Part shown: one piece after another, positions 42,636 to 51,710 of the stretch | Layout of the letters: each line of letters begins with the position of its first letter | Position numbering within the stretch: position 1 is the first letter of the stretch | Assembly (NCBI GenBank): GCA_903832325.1 | Contig: CAILBC010000020.1 | Span: 1 to 64,000 of the forward strand | From: an uncultured Sphingomonadales bacterium | Lineage (GTDB): Bacteria > Pseudomonadota > Alphaproteobacteria > Sphingomonadales > Sphingomonadaceae | Direction: 5' to 3' | DNA: 64,000 nucleotides | Made by a program: the position numbers and the translations under genes | Notes under the pieces: generated by a model | The model's database searches: none | Seen by the model: only the letters and a program-made list of their open reading frames with translations | Told to the model about the DNA's origin: nothing

Positions 42636-44047
42636 GCCACATGCTCCCCGATTGCGCCCGGTTGCGGGGCATCGAGCGCCGGTGCCGGGGTTATCCCGGC
42701 GCTGCGGATCGGTATGCCATCCAGCGTCGCCTCGTGCGCTTGCGGCGGCCGCGCCATCAGTTTCAGCAGATAGACGATGCCCATGCCGAACACCGCGAAA
42801 TAGACCAGGGCAAAGGCCGCCAGCGAGATCGCCACGGTGGGTGCGGCGAGCGGCGACACACTGTGCACGGTGCGCAACAGGCCATAGACGGTATAGGGCT
42901 GGCGGCCGGTTTCGGTCACCACCCAGCCCGCCAGCACGGCCACAAACCCGGCCGGGCCCATCGCCACCGCGGCGCGGTGCAACCAGGGCGAGGCATGAAG
43001 CCGGCCCCGCAGGCGCAGCACCAGGCTCCACAGCCCCAGCCCGGCCATGGCCAGCCCCAGCCCGACCATCACGCGAAACGCCCAGAACACGATTGCGACC
43101 GGCGGCTGATCGGCCAGCGGCACGCGATCCAGCCCGCCCAGCGGCGCATCGGGATCGTGTTTGAGTATCAGCGAAGACAATTTCGGCACTTCCACCGCAT
43201 AATCCACGCGCTGCCGCGCCTGATCCGGCAGGCCAAACAGGATCAGCGGCGCACCATGCGGGTGGCTTTGAAAATGCCCCTCCATCGCCATGACTTTGGC
43301 CGGTTGCCAGGCCAGCGTGTTGATCCCGTGGGCATCGCCCGCCATGATCTGCAACGGCGCCACGATTGCAGCCATCCACATCGCCATCGAAAACATGGTG
43401 CGCGCGCCCGGATTGGCCGCATCACGCAGCAAGTGCCAGGCGCCCACACCCCCCACCGCAAACGCCGTGGTCAGATAGGCGGCCAGCACGGTGTGCACCA
43501 GCCGATAGGGGAAACTGGGGTTGAAAATGATCGCCACCCAGCTTGGCCCCGGCATGAACCGGCCATCGGCGGCCATTTCAAACCCGGTCGGCGTCTGCAT
43601 CCAACTGTTGACCGACAGAATCCAGAAGGCCGAAATGAACGTGCCCCCGGCCACTGCCAGCGTCGCCACGAAATGCAGCCGGCGCCCCACTTTGGTAATG
43701 CCGAACAGCATGACACCCAGAAAGCCGGCCTCAAGAAAGAATGCGGTCAGCACTTCATAGGCCATCAGCGGCCCGATCACCGGCCCGGCCCGGTCCGAAA
43801 ACACCGACCAGTTGGTGCCGAACTGGTATGACATGACCAGCCCCGAAACCACGCCCATGCCAAACACCACGGCAAAGATTTTCAGCCAATAGCGATAGAG
43901 ATTGGCATAGACCCCCGATCCGGTGCGCAGCCACTGCGCCTCGAGCACGGCCAGAAAGCTGGCCAGCCCGATCGAAAAGGCGGGAAACAGGAAATGAAAA
44001 CTGACAGTGAAGGCGAATTGCGCACGCGCAAGATCAAATGCAGTCAT
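42632..44047 (-). CDS. cydA: Cytochrome bd-type quinol oxidase subunit I (CIO type)
   Basis: A 471-residue CydA/CioA that oxidises quinol and reduces O2 at haem b/d. His18 in SFHFLFPAFSIG is the haem b595/d-type ligand and a second His lies in YRLVHTVLAAYL. GRQPYTVYGLLRT stands where GRQPW is usual. The quinol-binding Q-loop is short, the mark of the cyanide-insensitive branch. The gene follows the TauE/SafE gene by 18 bp with no terminator, so it appears to belong to the persulfide operon. Bd oxidases tolerate sulfide that poisons haem-copper oxidases, which would explain the linkage. Confidence 0.95.
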   Translation of the reverse strand: MTAFDLARAQFAFTVSFHFLFPAFSIGLASFLAVLEAQWLRTGSGVYANLYRYWLKIFAVVFGMGVVSGLVMSYQFGTNWSVFSDRAGPVIGPLMAYEVLTAFFLEAGFLGVMLFGITKVGRRLHFVATLAVAGGTFISAFWILSVNSWMQTPTGFEMAADGRFMPGPSWVAIIFNPSFPYRLVHTVLAAYLTTAFAVGGVGAWHLLRDAANPGARTMFSMAMWMAAIVAPLQIMAGDAHGINTLAWQPAKVMAMEGHFQSHPHGAPLILFGLPDQARQRVDYAVEVPKLSSLILKHDPDAPLGGLDRVPLADQPPVAIVFWAFRVMVGLGLAMAGLGLWSLVLRLRGRLHASPWLHRAAVAMGPAGFVAVLAGWVVTETGRQPYTVYGLLRTVHSVSPLAAPTVAISLAAFALVYFAVFGMGIVYLLKLMARPPQAHEATLDGIPIRSAGITPAPALDAPQPGAIGEHVA

Positions 44048-44065
44048 GGATAGCGGGCTTCCGGT

Positions 44066-44848
44066 TCAGCCGATCAAGACGGCCAAGCTGCGAACAAGAC
44101 TATAAATCGCCACCAGCGCAACAAAGCCGGCGAACACCACGGCAAGCCCCCCCGAGCGGCCGTCGATGGCTTGTGCGGCACGCGTGCCCGCCATCGTTCC
44201 GACGAAACCGCCGGCAACAAAGACTCCGGCCAGCGGCCAGAGCACATAGCCGGACATAGCATAGTTCAGCGCCGTGGTCAGCCCGAACGCGCTCACCGCG
44301 ATCAGCGATGTGCCAATCGCATTGAGGATCGGCATCTGCGTGGCAGCCATCAGCCCGGGCACGATCAGAAACCCGCCACCAATCCCGAAAAACCCGGAAA
44401 AAGCCCCGGCGCCAAGGCCATAGCCAAGAACTTTGTGCAAATTGCCGCGATTGCACCCGGCCCCTTCGATGCCAGCGGTGCCCCGCCCGCGCAGCATCAG
44501 CCCGGCAATGACGAGCATCAGCAGGGCAAACAGCACCAGCAGCTTTTGCCCGTCGACCGCCTTGCCCAGCGTGGACCCGGCCAGCGCGCCCAGCACGCCG
44601 GCTGTCGCAAAGATCGCGCCGCAGCGCCAGTTCACCGTGCCCGCCCGCGCATGGCTGGCAAGCCCGGCGAGCGCGTTGACCGCCACTGCCAGCGCGCTGG
44701 TGCCAATCGCCTGGTGCGGATCGCGCACGCCCACAAGATAAAGCATCAGCGGCACCGCCAGCACCGAGCCGCCCCCGCCGACAAGGCCCAGGATGAACCC
44801 CACCAGCAGCCCCGATGCCCCGCCCAGCGCAAATTGCAGGCCGGTCAT
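44066..44848 (-). CDS. TauE/SafE-family sulfite/organosulfonate exporter
   Basis: A 260-residue membrane permease with two internally related halves. Each has a glycine-rich motif: LGLVGGGGSVLAVPLML and FGIGGGFLIVPGLM. The start at 44848 overlaps the stop of the upstream YeeE-like gene (ATGA). Position between a persulfide dioxygenase operon and a bd oxidase suggests export of sulfite or a similar oxyanion made by the dioxygenase. Confidence 0.9.
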   Translation of the reverse strand: MTGLQFALGGASGLLVGFILGLVGGGGSVLAVPLMLYLVGVRDPHQAIGTSALAVAVNALAGLASHARAGTVNWRCGAIFATAGVLGALAGSTLGKAVDGQKLLVLFALLMLVIAGLMLRGRGTAGIEGAGCNRGNLHKVLGYGLGAGAFSGFFGIGGGFLIVPGLMAATQMPILNAIGTSLIAVSAFGLTTALNYAMSGYVLWPLAGVFVAGGFVGTMAGTRAAQAIDGRSGGLAVVFAGFVALVAIYSLVRSLAVLIG

Positions 44849-45252
44849 GGGGTAGTTATCCGGTGCAGGGCCATTCCCGCGAACATCGCCGCAACAAACA
44901 CCGCCGCAGGCCATGGCGCCAGCGCCAGATCGGCCAGCGCCGGCCCGGGGCAAAGCCCGGCAACGCCCCAGCCGATGCCAAAAATCACCGCCCCGGCGGC
45001 CAGGCGGCCATCGATGCGCCTGCTATCGGGCAAGACAAACGCCGCCGCCGCCACGGGCGCAGCCATCTGCGCCCGTATGCGCCAGGCCAGCGCCATCGGC
45101 ACGATGGCCCCGGCCATGACGAACGCCAGTGTCGGGTCCCAGCGGCCCAGAATATCCAGAAAACCGCGCACCCGCGCCGGATCGACCATGCCCGATACCG
45201 CCAGCCCGCCGCCAAACAGCGTGCCCGCGATCAGCGCAATGATCCGTGCCAC
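44845..45252 (-). CDS. YeeE/YedE family (DUF6691) sulfur transporter half
   Basis: A 135-residue membrane protein with four helices. FGGGLAVSGMVDPARVRGFLDI and the Cys-containing GVAGLCPGPAL motif identify one half of a split YeeE/YedE (Sulphur_transp) transporter. GTG start four bases after the DUF2892 stop. Its partner is at 45462. Relatives import thiosulfate or related sulfane-sulfur ions. Confidence 0.85.
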   Translation of the reverse strand: MARIIALIAGTLFGGGLAVSGMVDPARVRGFLDILGRWDPTLAFVMAGAIVPMALAWRIRAQMAAPVAAAAFVLPDSRRIDGRLAAGAVIFGIGWGVAGLCPGPALADLALAPWPAAVFVAAMFAGMALHRITTP

Positions 45253-45256
45253 CCGT

Positions 45257-45460
45257 TCAGCCCCGGCGCGCAGTGGCAAGGCCGACCAGGCGATACAGCG
45301 GGCAAAAGCCGCTGACACCGGTGACCAGAAACACCGCGGCCAGCACCCCGACGACGAGCGTCAGCGTGCCCGAAACGAAACCGGCATACCAGCCGGCCGC
45401 CATGGCGATCACCACGATCAGCCGCAGCATGCGATCCCAGGTTGCCATATTGCGCATCAT
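45257..45460 (-). CDS. DUF2892 small membrane protein
   Basis: A 67-residue protein with two helices and the end GVSGFCPLYRLVGL, typical of DUF2892 proteins. These are often fused or adjacent to rhodanese domains and YeeE genes. The Cys may handle sulfane sulfur. It starts two bases after the YeeE stop; ATG at 45460 or 45457. Confidence 0.8.
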   Translation of the reverse strand: MMRNMATWDRMLRLIVVIAMAAGWYAGFVSGTLTLVVGVLAAVFLVTGVSGFCPLYRLVGLATARRG

Positions 45461-45461
45461 A

Positions 45462-45932
45462 TCATCCCTTCAGGCCAAACCCGTGTCCGGCTGCCACCGT
45501 GGCAAATCCGGCACCCATGAACAGCATCGTCGCGACCAGCGAGCGCGGGGAAAGGCGCGACAGGCCGCACACCCCATGCCCGCTGGTGCAGCCCGATCCG
45601 AGCCGCGTGCCGAAACCGACCAGCAGACCGCCGATTGCAAGCACAAGCGGCGATTCTGGCATGTGCACCGCCACGCCGGCAACGGCGCGCGACACAAGCC
45701 AGCCGCCCAGCGGCAGGCCGGCGGTGAACGCCAGCGCGATCGCCCGGGGCGGCCCCGCGTCGGCCAGTCCCGTGGCGCGCGCCACCAGGCCACTGACCCC
45801 GGCAATCCGCCCCAGCCCCAGCAGCATCAGCGCCGCCGCCAGTCCGATCAGCATGCCGCCGGCAAGACCGTCGCCGGGTGCGGCGCGCGCCAATACGGGC
45901 GCCAGCGCGCCGATGAAACCCGGCGCGGTCAC
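45462..45932 (-). CDS. YeeE/YedE family sulfur transporter half
   Basis: A 156-residue membrane protein with the family hallmark [20 protein letters not shown], whose two Cys are the conduction residues in YeeE proteins. It is the complementary half to the protein at 44845; together they equal one full YeeE. The start overlaps the stop of the metallo-beta-lactamase gene by four bases (ATGA). Confidence 0.88.
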   Translation of the reverse strand: MTAPGFIGALAPVLARAAPGDGLAGGMLIGLAAALMLLGLGRIAGVSGLVARATGLADAGPPRAIALAFTAGLPLGGWLVSRAVAGVAVHMPESPLVLAIGGLLVGFGTRLGSGCTSGHGVCGLSRLSPRSLVATMLFMGAGFATVAAGHGFGLKG

Positions 45933-46870
45933 AAGGCGTCGACCGGGATCTTGAGATACGTCATGCCGTTCGCTTCCGCCGGCGGCAAACGGCCGGCGCG
46001 CATGTTGACCTGAACCGAAGGCAGGATCAGCCGCGGCATCGGCAACGTGGCATCGCGGGCGGTGCGCATCGCCACGAAATCATCCTCGGCAATGCCCTGG
46101 TGCGCGTGGACATTGCCCAGCCGTTCGGCCGCAACCGTGGTTTCCCAGGCATGCGCACTGCGCCCTTCGGGCAGATAATCGTGGCACAGGAACAGCCGCG
46201 TCGAACCGGGCAAATGCAGTATCCGGCGCAACGACCGAAACAGCTGGCGCGCATCGCCACCGGGAAAATCGGCACGCGCGGTGCCATAATCGGGCATGAA
46301 CAGCGTATCACCGGCAAACACCGCATCCGCGATGACATAGGCGACGCAGGCTGGCGTGTGGCCGGGCACATGCAGCACCGTTGCCGCCAGATTGCCGATC
46401 GCAAACCGGTCTCCATCGGCAAACAGCCGGTCGAAATCCGATCCGTCGCGATGAAAATCCGGCCCGGCATTGAACAGCGCGCCAAACGTCTGCTGCACGG
46501 CAACGATATGTTCGCCAATCGCGATCGTTCCGCCCAGTTGCGCCTGCAGCCAGGGCGCGGCTGACAGATGATCGGCATGGGCATGCGTTTCGAGCAGCCA
46601 CGCCACCGTCAGGTCCAGCGCACGCACATGCGCGACAATCGCCTGCGCCGATGCGGTTGCAGTGCGCCCCGATGCCGGATCATAATCGAGCACGCTGTCG
46701 ATCACCGCCGCCACCCGCGTTGCGGGATCGTGCACCACATAGGACACGGTGAACGTGGCCGGGTCGAAAAACGCCCGCACCAGCGGCACGCCCGCCGGCG
46801 CTGCGGCGATCTGGCAGGCGGCCGCGGCCAACACGGCATCTGAAGCGGATGGGAACGCAGAATCGGTCAT
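45929..46870 (-). CDS. Metallo-beta-lactamase-fold persulfide dioxygenase-like protein (Blh/ETHE1 group)
   Basis: A 313-residue protein with the metal motif THAHADHL (95-102), later His in [11 protein letters not shown] and the Asp of FAGDTLF, then FLCHDYLP. This set fits the ETHE1/Blh branch, which oxidises glutathione persulfide to sulfite. It opens the eight-gene operon: persulfide oxidation here, then sulfur transport, sulfite export and a sulfide-tolerant oxidase. Proteins of this type are controlled by BigR in other proteobacteria. Confidence 0.88.
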   Translation of the reverse strand: MTDSAFPSASDAVLAAAACQIAAAPAGVPLVRAFFDPATFTVSYVVHDPATRVAAVIDSVLDYDPASGRTATASAQAIVAHVRALDLTVAWLLETHAHADHLSAAPWLQAQLGGTIAIGEHIVAVQQTFGALFNAGPDFHRDGSDFDRLFADGDRFAIGNLAATVLHVPGHTPACVAYVIADAVFAGDTLFMPDYGTARADFPGGDARQLFRSLRRILHLPGSTRLFLCHDYLPEGRSAHAWETTVAAERLGNVHAHQGIAEDDFVAMRTARDATLPMPRLILPSVQVNMRAGRLPPAEANGMTYLKIPVDAL

Positions 46871-46890
46871 CGCCCGCCTTTCAATTTATT

Positions 46891-46911
46891 GATTACATAT
46901 TTCATGTATTC
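46891..46911. promoter_or_regulatory. Palindrome between the persulfide operon and the peroxiredoxin-arsR operon
   Basis: TACAT-ATTTC-ATGTA at 46894-46908 is a perfect inverted repeat within an AT-rich patch of the 99-bp divergent promoter region. It extends on both sides to GATTACAT/ATGTATTC with one mismatch. This is the type of AT-rich operator bound by BigR/SqrR ArsR repressors, and the gene for such a repressor is in the plus-strand operon. Confidence 0.6.
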
Positions 46912-46969
46912 CTGTATCCGTATTGCGTCAAGCCGCAAGGCGTGGCAGCAGCACCGTACCAACAGGGCC

Positions 46970-47602
46970 ATGACCGTGATCGACCAGACCAACCCGACCC
47001 GCGCACCGGCGCCGCTGCGCCTCGGCATGCCCGCGCCCGATTTTCAGGCGCGATCGACCTGCGGGGATATCCGTCTGTCGGCGTTGCGCGGCCAGTGGGT
47101 GGTGTTTTTCTCGCACCCTTCGGATTTCACGCCGGTGTGCAGCTCCGAATTTGCCGAACTGGCGCGCCGCCAGGCCGAATTCGATGCGCTCGATTGCCGG
47201 CTGATCGGTCTGTCGGTAGACAGCCTCTATGCCCATTTCGCCTGGGTTCGCGCGCTGCACGATGTGCTTGGCGTCCGAATCGCGTTTCCCGTTCTGGAAG
47301 ATCCGTCGATGGTGATCGGTCGCGCCTATGGCATGATCGATGACCAATCGGCCGACAGCACCGCGATGCGATCAACGTTCTATATCGATCCCGATGGCGT
47401 GATCCGGGCGATCACCTGCTATCCGCACAATGTCGGGCGGTCGGTGGATGAAATGCTCCGGCTGCTGCAGGGCTTGCGCGAAGTGCATGGCACCGCCCTG
47501 CTCACTCCGGAGGGCTGGCGCCCGGGTGATCCGCGCATGCTGATGCCCGACAGCACGAGCGAACGGCCTGACTGGTTCTGCCGCCGCGAGGACCGGGCGT
47601 GA
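46970..47602 (+). CDS. Peroxiredoxin (Prx6/AhpC-TSA type)
   Basis: A 210-residue thiol peroxidase. SHPSDFTPVCSSEF carries the peroxidatic Cys57, and MRSTFYIDPDGVIRAITCYPHNVGRSVDEM (roughly residues 131-160) holds the conserved Arg and a second Cys. The long C-terminal part fits the Prx6 or archaeal type. It could reduce peroxides or persulfides. The ATG at 46970 follows a short leader with the palindrome; the stop overlaps the arsR start by four bases. Confidence 0.9.
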   Translation: MTVIDQTNPTRAPAPLRLGMPAPDFQARSTCGDIRLSALRGQWVVFFSHPSDFTPVCSSEFAELARRQAEFDALDCRLIGLSVDSLYAHFAWVRALHDVLGVRIAFPVLEDPSMVIGRAYGMIDDQSADSTAMRSTFYIDPDGVIRAITCYPHNVGRSVDEMLRLLQGLREVHGTALLTPEGWRPGDPRMLMPDSTSERPDWFCRREDRA

Positions 47603-48048
47603 CCAGGCTGTTCCGCGACCGCACGGCGGCGGCGGCAGCGGCGGACAAGCTGCGCATATTTGCCCAGCCGCAGCGGCTGATGATCCTGTCGTGCCTGCTC
47701 GATGCCGAACGCAATGTGGGCGATATTGCCGATGCCACCGGCATCGGCCAGCCGGCGTTGAGCCAGCAACTGGCCGAATTGCGCCGCGCCGACCTCGTGC
47801 GCACGCGGCGCGAGGTCAAGCAGGTGTGGTACACGCTGGCCGATGACGGCGTGGCCCTGTGCGTGCGCACCATGGAAACCATGTTTGGCGGCGAAACCAT
47901 CGCCGCACCGCCCGGACCGGCGCCTGCCCTGTTGCGATCGTCTGCCCCAATGAACGAAGGCGTGCCCAGTGGCGTGTACGGTGGCGTGCCCAATGGCATG
48001 CACGGCGGCGTGACGGAAGGCGTCGCCGGCTTTGCGCGCATCCTGTAG
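47599..48048 (+). CDS. ArsR-family repressor, BigR/SqrR-like persulfide sensor, with repeat tail
   Basis: A 149-residue winged-helix ArsR protein with HTH IADATGIGQPALSQQLAEL. Cys32 (MILSCLLDAE) sits where BigR/SqrR have their first sensing Cys. Cys88 (VALCVRTME) is in the last helix but about ten residues earlier than usual, so disulfide or polysulfide sensing is likely yet not certain. The GTG start overlaps the peroxiredoxin stop (GTGA). The last 30 residues are a Gly/Val-rich tail from a 24-bp tandem repeat, absent in ordinary ArsR proteins. Confidence 0.88.
   Translation: MTRLFRDRTAAAAAADKLRIFAQPQRLMILSCLLDAERNVGDIADATGIGQPALSQQLAELRRADLVRTRREVKQVWYTLADDGVALCVRTMETMFGGETIAAPPGPAPALLRSSAPMNEGVPSGVYGGVPNGMHGGVTEGVAGFARIL
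47959..48026 (+). repeat. 24-bp tandem repeat in the arsR 3' end
   Basis: Two imperfect 24-bp units beginning GGCGTGCCCA and a third partial unit encode GVPSGVYG, GVPNGMHG and GVTEGVAG. The unit length is a multiple of three, so copy-number change would keep the frame. Confidence 0.7.
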
Positions 48049-48127
48049 CGCCGGATCGCGGCCGGCGGATCTGCGATGCGCGGCATTCATCGCACATCGT
48101 GACGATCAGGCGCCGCGCGATTGCGTA

Positions 48128-50932
48128 TTACCCGTGCGCGCCGAAATGGTTCGCAATGGCAACCGCGATGCGGATGTTCAGCGCGTGGGCGCGGGCAATC
48201 GGTTCGATGAAGCGGGCGCGGATCGCGCTGTAATCTTCGGCTTCGTGGTCGGGATAATCGCTGGGTTCATCCAGCACGAAATCGCCGATGCGCGGTTCGA
48301 TCACCGGATAGGCGCGGCGCAATTGCGCCAGGGCATCGTCCACGCGCAGCGACAGCACCATTTCCAGCACGTCTTCGCGGCTGATATCGTTGGCGCGCGA
48401 AAATTGCGGCACTTGCACCGCGCGCAGGAACATGTGCATCAGCAGCGTCAACCGCACCGCCTGCAACAGGCCGATCGTGCGCCGCGCATCATCGCCCGCC
48501 GGATCGCGCCCTTCCGGCGCCCCGGGCACCAGCGACAGCAGCCGGTGCAGCTTCATCCAGTCGACCCGCAGGCGCGACACCAGCCGGCGGAACACCCCCG
48601 CGCGGTCATCCTTGGTCAGGTAATCGGCCAGCGCCAGACAGCCCTGTTCCAGATTGGTTTCGGTGCCGCGATAGGGGCGGCTCGCCCAATAGGCGGAATT
48701 GAACAGCTCTCCAAACGCGCCCACGGTCTTGATGCTGGCGATGCCGTTGGCCGCGCGCAACAGCCGCACGAGCTGGTTGCCGCGTTCCGACCCGCCCAGC
48801 AGTTCGGCAATCGATTCGATTTCCTCACCCGCAGCAGTTCCCGACCCGGCGATCACATTCACCGCATAGCCGATCTGTTGCAGGATCGCATTGTGCGGGA
48901 TCGCGCGGATCTGTCGCAGGCTCATTGATCGGTCGGCGTTGATGTCCGACTGGCGGCGCGACACCCGGCTGCCGGTGACTTTCAGCATGCCCAGGCCAAA
49001 CGCGGTGACCGCGCGGGCATATGTCGCGCTGCCCAGATAATCGCGCTGCACGCGCCGGATCGAACGATAGAAATCGAGGCTCAGGTCGGTACGGTCATAA
49101 AACGCATCGCGCCGATATTCGCCAGACAGTGCGACTTCGGCCTCGGCAATCCGGGTCAGCGTGGCCAGCGCCAGATCGGGGTTGCGGAAAAACAGATAGC
49201 CGTCGCCACCCTGAAAGGTAACCTCTGGTTCAATCGCCACCCCGGCGCGCGCGAACCGGCTGCGCGCCCAGCGGCTGAGCGGCCACGACAGCCGATCGAC
49301 AAAGCCCGACGGATGCGCGCCGCGCCCCATGCTTTCGCCATGGGTGTTGAAAATCAGCGCCGCGACATCGGTCAGCCCGTGCGCGGCCATCGCCTCGGCC
49401 AGCCGCCCCTGCAACCGTTCAATCGCCAGCGCCGCCGGTATCTGGCCCAGAAAGCGCCCGGCATCGGAAAACCCGGTCTGGATCGCCACCCGCCCGCGCA
49501 CCCGCGCGTAATCGCGATAGGCCGGTTCGGCGAGCAGCGCGTCAAGAAACCGCCCGCCGTGTTCCAGCGCGGTTTCGGTTTCAAACAATGGCGAGACATC
49601 GACTTTGCCCTCGATCCCGAACAGCCGCGCAAAATAGAGCGCGGCCAGCACTGTCTGCGGTTGTTCGCATTCGGCGATGAGCATGCGGATCGGCGCATCG
49701 GCATCGATATGGTGCAGGATCTGCGCCATGACCAGGAACTGGCGCATCGCGGTCGAGGTTTCGATGGCCAGCGCGCCAAAATTCACCCGCAGCGGCTTTG
49801 CCGCCGCCAGCACTTCGCGCAAGCGGGACAGTGCCCCCTTGCTGCCCAGATCCAACGTGCCATCGGGATCGATCCGGCGGCGCAAGGCATTGTGCAGTTG
49901 CGACGCATTGACCCGGAAATGGATCCAGCCCATGCCCAGCCCGTCGGCGCGCATCGCCGCGGCGAGCGCGGCATAGGCAACCGCCGCCACCCCGTCGGCG
50001 GTATCGCGTGCATCGGCCTCAAGCACGGCGATGACCGGCGCCAGCGACAGAATCCGCGCCGGATCGGGCGCGGTCATGCGGTTGGCCACCTCTGACAGCA
50101 GCGCCGGATCGGCCAGCGGTTGCGCCAGCCCGGCCTGGCCAAACAGGTCGGCCATGGCCGCCGCCTGGTCACGCCCCGCGATCAGGCCCGCCAGTTGCGG
50201 ATGATCCGGCTCGATTGCGGAAAGCGCTGTGGCATAGCTGTCCAGCCGCCGCGCCTTTTCCTGCAGGCGGAACCGGATCGAGGTGGCCCACCCGATATCG
50301 GTGCGCCCGTCCATGTCATAGCCGACCCAGCTCGCAAAACGGAACGGCAATGGCCGGAAATCCAGCCAGCGCCCTGGCCAGCGCGCGCGCGCGCGCGCCA
50401 GCAGATGCGCATTGATGCGGTCGCGCGCGATGCCGGCGCGTTCGATCGCGCCCATCGCCTCGGCATGTTCAAAATCGAGCGTGATCGCCGGGCCCGGCCC
50501 CTCGACCGCGCAAAGGGTCGTGCCGCGCGGATCATCGCTGAGCGCTGCGCCGGCCACGGTATCGGCATCGCCGGGGCTTAACAGAAACGTCGGATGCGCA
50601 GTGAACACGGCGTGGAGCAGCGGCCGTTCCCAGCGCCGGCGGAATTCGGAAAAGCAGTCCTCTTCGCACAACAGCCCGACCACGCGGTCAAGATTGGCCC
50701 CAGGCTCGGTCGGGGCGACCAGCGAACGCAGCCGCGCGGCACGAGTTTGCAGCGCTTCGCATTCCAGCTCTGCCACCAGTGTTTCGATCGCATCGAGGTC
50801 GATCGCGCCCGCCTCAAGCTGGCGCGACAAGTCATGGCTCAGCTGAAACACCGGATTGAACAGCGGGGTTTCCGCCGTGCGCGCGTGCAGATCCTGCAAT
50901 CTGCCGCGCAGCGCCGCAATCGTGGTCATCAT
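48128..50932 (-). CDS. Phosphoenolpyruvate carboxylase-like protein with divergent active-site motifs
   Basis: A 934-residue PEPC-superfamily protein. The overall layout matches PEPC: a TAHPT motif with His113, a GSRVSRRQSD...SLRQIRAIP region like the GSRPAKRR/SLRAIP part of PEPC, and a C-terminal Gly. But TAHPTE reads TAHPTF, the GSDRDGNP motif reads YDMDGRTDIGW, and the loop HGRGGxxGRGG reads THGESMGRGAHPSG. It could be a divergent active enzyme or a relative with another role. ATG 50932 with AAAGGGG upstream. It follows the KDPG aldolase by 61 bp on the same strand. Confidence 0.75.
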   Translation of the reverse strand: MMTTIAALRGRLQDLHARTAETPLFNPVFQLSHDLSRQLEAGAIDLDAIETLVAELECEALQTRAARLRSLVAPTEPGANLDRVVGLLCEEDCFSEFRRRWERPLLHAVFTAHPTFLLSPGDADTVAGAALSDDPRGTTLCAVEGPGPAITLDFEHAEAMGAIERAGIARDRINAHLLARARARWPGRWLDFRPLPFRFASWVGYDMDGRTDIGWATSIRFRLQEKARRLDSYATALSAIEPDHPQLAGLIAGRDQAAAMADLFGQAGLAQPLADPALLSEVANRMTAPDPARILSLAPVIAVLEADARDTADGVAAVAYAALAAAMRADGLGMGWIHFRVNASQLHNALRRRIDPDGTLDLGSKGALSRLREVLAAAKPLRVNFGALAIETSTAMRQFLVMAQILHHIDADAPIRMLIAECEQPQTVLAALYFARLFGIEGKVDVSPLFETETALEHGGRFLDALLAEPAYRDYARVRGRVAIQTGFSDAGRFLGQIPAALAIERLQGRLAEAMAAHGLTDVAALIFNTHGESMGRGAHPSGFVDRLSWPLSRWARSRFARAGVAIEPEVTFQGGDGYLFFRNPDLALATLTRIAEAEVALSGEYRRDAFYDRTDLSLDFYRSIRRVQRDYLGSATYARAVTAFGLGMLKVTGSRVSRRQSDINADRSMSLRQIRAIPHNAILQQIGYAVNVIAGSGTAAGEEIESIAELLGGSERGNQLVRLLRAANGIASIKTVGAFGELFNSAYWASRPYRGTETNLEQGCLALADYLTKDDRAGVFRRLVSRLRVDWMKLHRLLSLVPGAPEGRDPAGDDARRTIGLLQAVRLTLLMHMFLRAVQVPQFSRANDISREDVLEMVLSLRVDDALAQLRRAYPVIEPRIGDFVLDEPSDYPDHEAEDYSAIRARFIEPIARAHALNIRIAVAIANHFGAHG

Positions 50933-50993
50933 CGGTACGACCCCTTTATGGCGCGATGCACGGCCCGCCGTGCCGGACCGTGCCATCCGCAAT

Positions 50994-51608
50994 TCAGCCG
51001 CGCAATGCCGCGGCCGCGCGCGCCGATGCCTCGATCATGCCCTCGTCGGGCACGCCCTTGCCCACCAGCCAGCTGCCGCCGACACACAGCACCGGATCGA
51101 ACGCCAGCCACTCGGCCGCATTGGCCAGATTGATTCCACCGGTCGGGCAGAATTGCGCGCTGTGGAACGGCGCGGCAAGCGCCTTCAACGCGGGCAGCCC
51201 GCCCGAGGTCGCGGCGGGAAAGAACTTGAAATGCGCCAACCCCAGATCGAGCCCGAGCATGATATCGGCAGCATTGGCCGTGCCCGGCAGAAACGGCACG
51301 CCCGATGCCACCGCCGCCTCGCCCAGGCGGGGGGTCAGGCCGGGCGACACGATGAATTCGGCTCCGGCATCAATCGCCGCCTTCAGATCATCGGGATTGG
51401 TCACCGTACCCGCGCCGACAATCGCGCCCTCAACCCCGCGCATTGCGCGGATCACATCGAGCGCAACCGGCGTGCGCATGGTCACTTCCAGCACCCGAAG
51501 CCCGCCGGCGACCAGCGCACGCGCAATCGGGACGGCATGGCCGGCATCCTCGATCACCAGCACCGGGATGACCGGCGCGGTGCGCATGATGGTTTCAATG
51601 GGTTTCAT
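50994..51608 (-). CDS. eda: 2-dehydro-3-deoxy-phosphogluconate (KDPG) aldolase
   Basis: A 204-residue aldolase of the Entner-Doudoroff pathway, splitting KDPG into pyruvate and glyceraldehyde 3-phosphate. Signatures are Glu41 (VLEVTMRT), GAGTV, SPG and the Schiff-base Lys128 in HFKFFPA. ATG at 51608. It may be cotranscribed with the PEPC-like gene; both act at the PEP/pyruvate node. Confidence 0.93.
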   Translation of the reverse strand: MKPIETIMRTAPVIPVLVIEDAGHAVPIARALVAGGLRVLEVTMRTPVALDVIRAMRGVEGAIVGAGTVTNPDDLKAAIDAGAEFIVSPGLTPRLGEAAVASGVPFLPGTANAADIMLGLDLGLAHFKFFPAATSGGLPALKALAAPFHSAQFCPTGGINLANAAEWLAFDPVLCVGGSWLVGKGVPDEGMIEASARAAAALRG

Positions 51609-51710
51609 GGCGGTTCCTGCGCAACGTGTGTGGCGCCCTGAACTAGCCTGCATCGCCGCCCGGCGCAGCCGCAAAGGCACGCGCCGCATACTTATTACCT
51701 GAAGCCGCCG

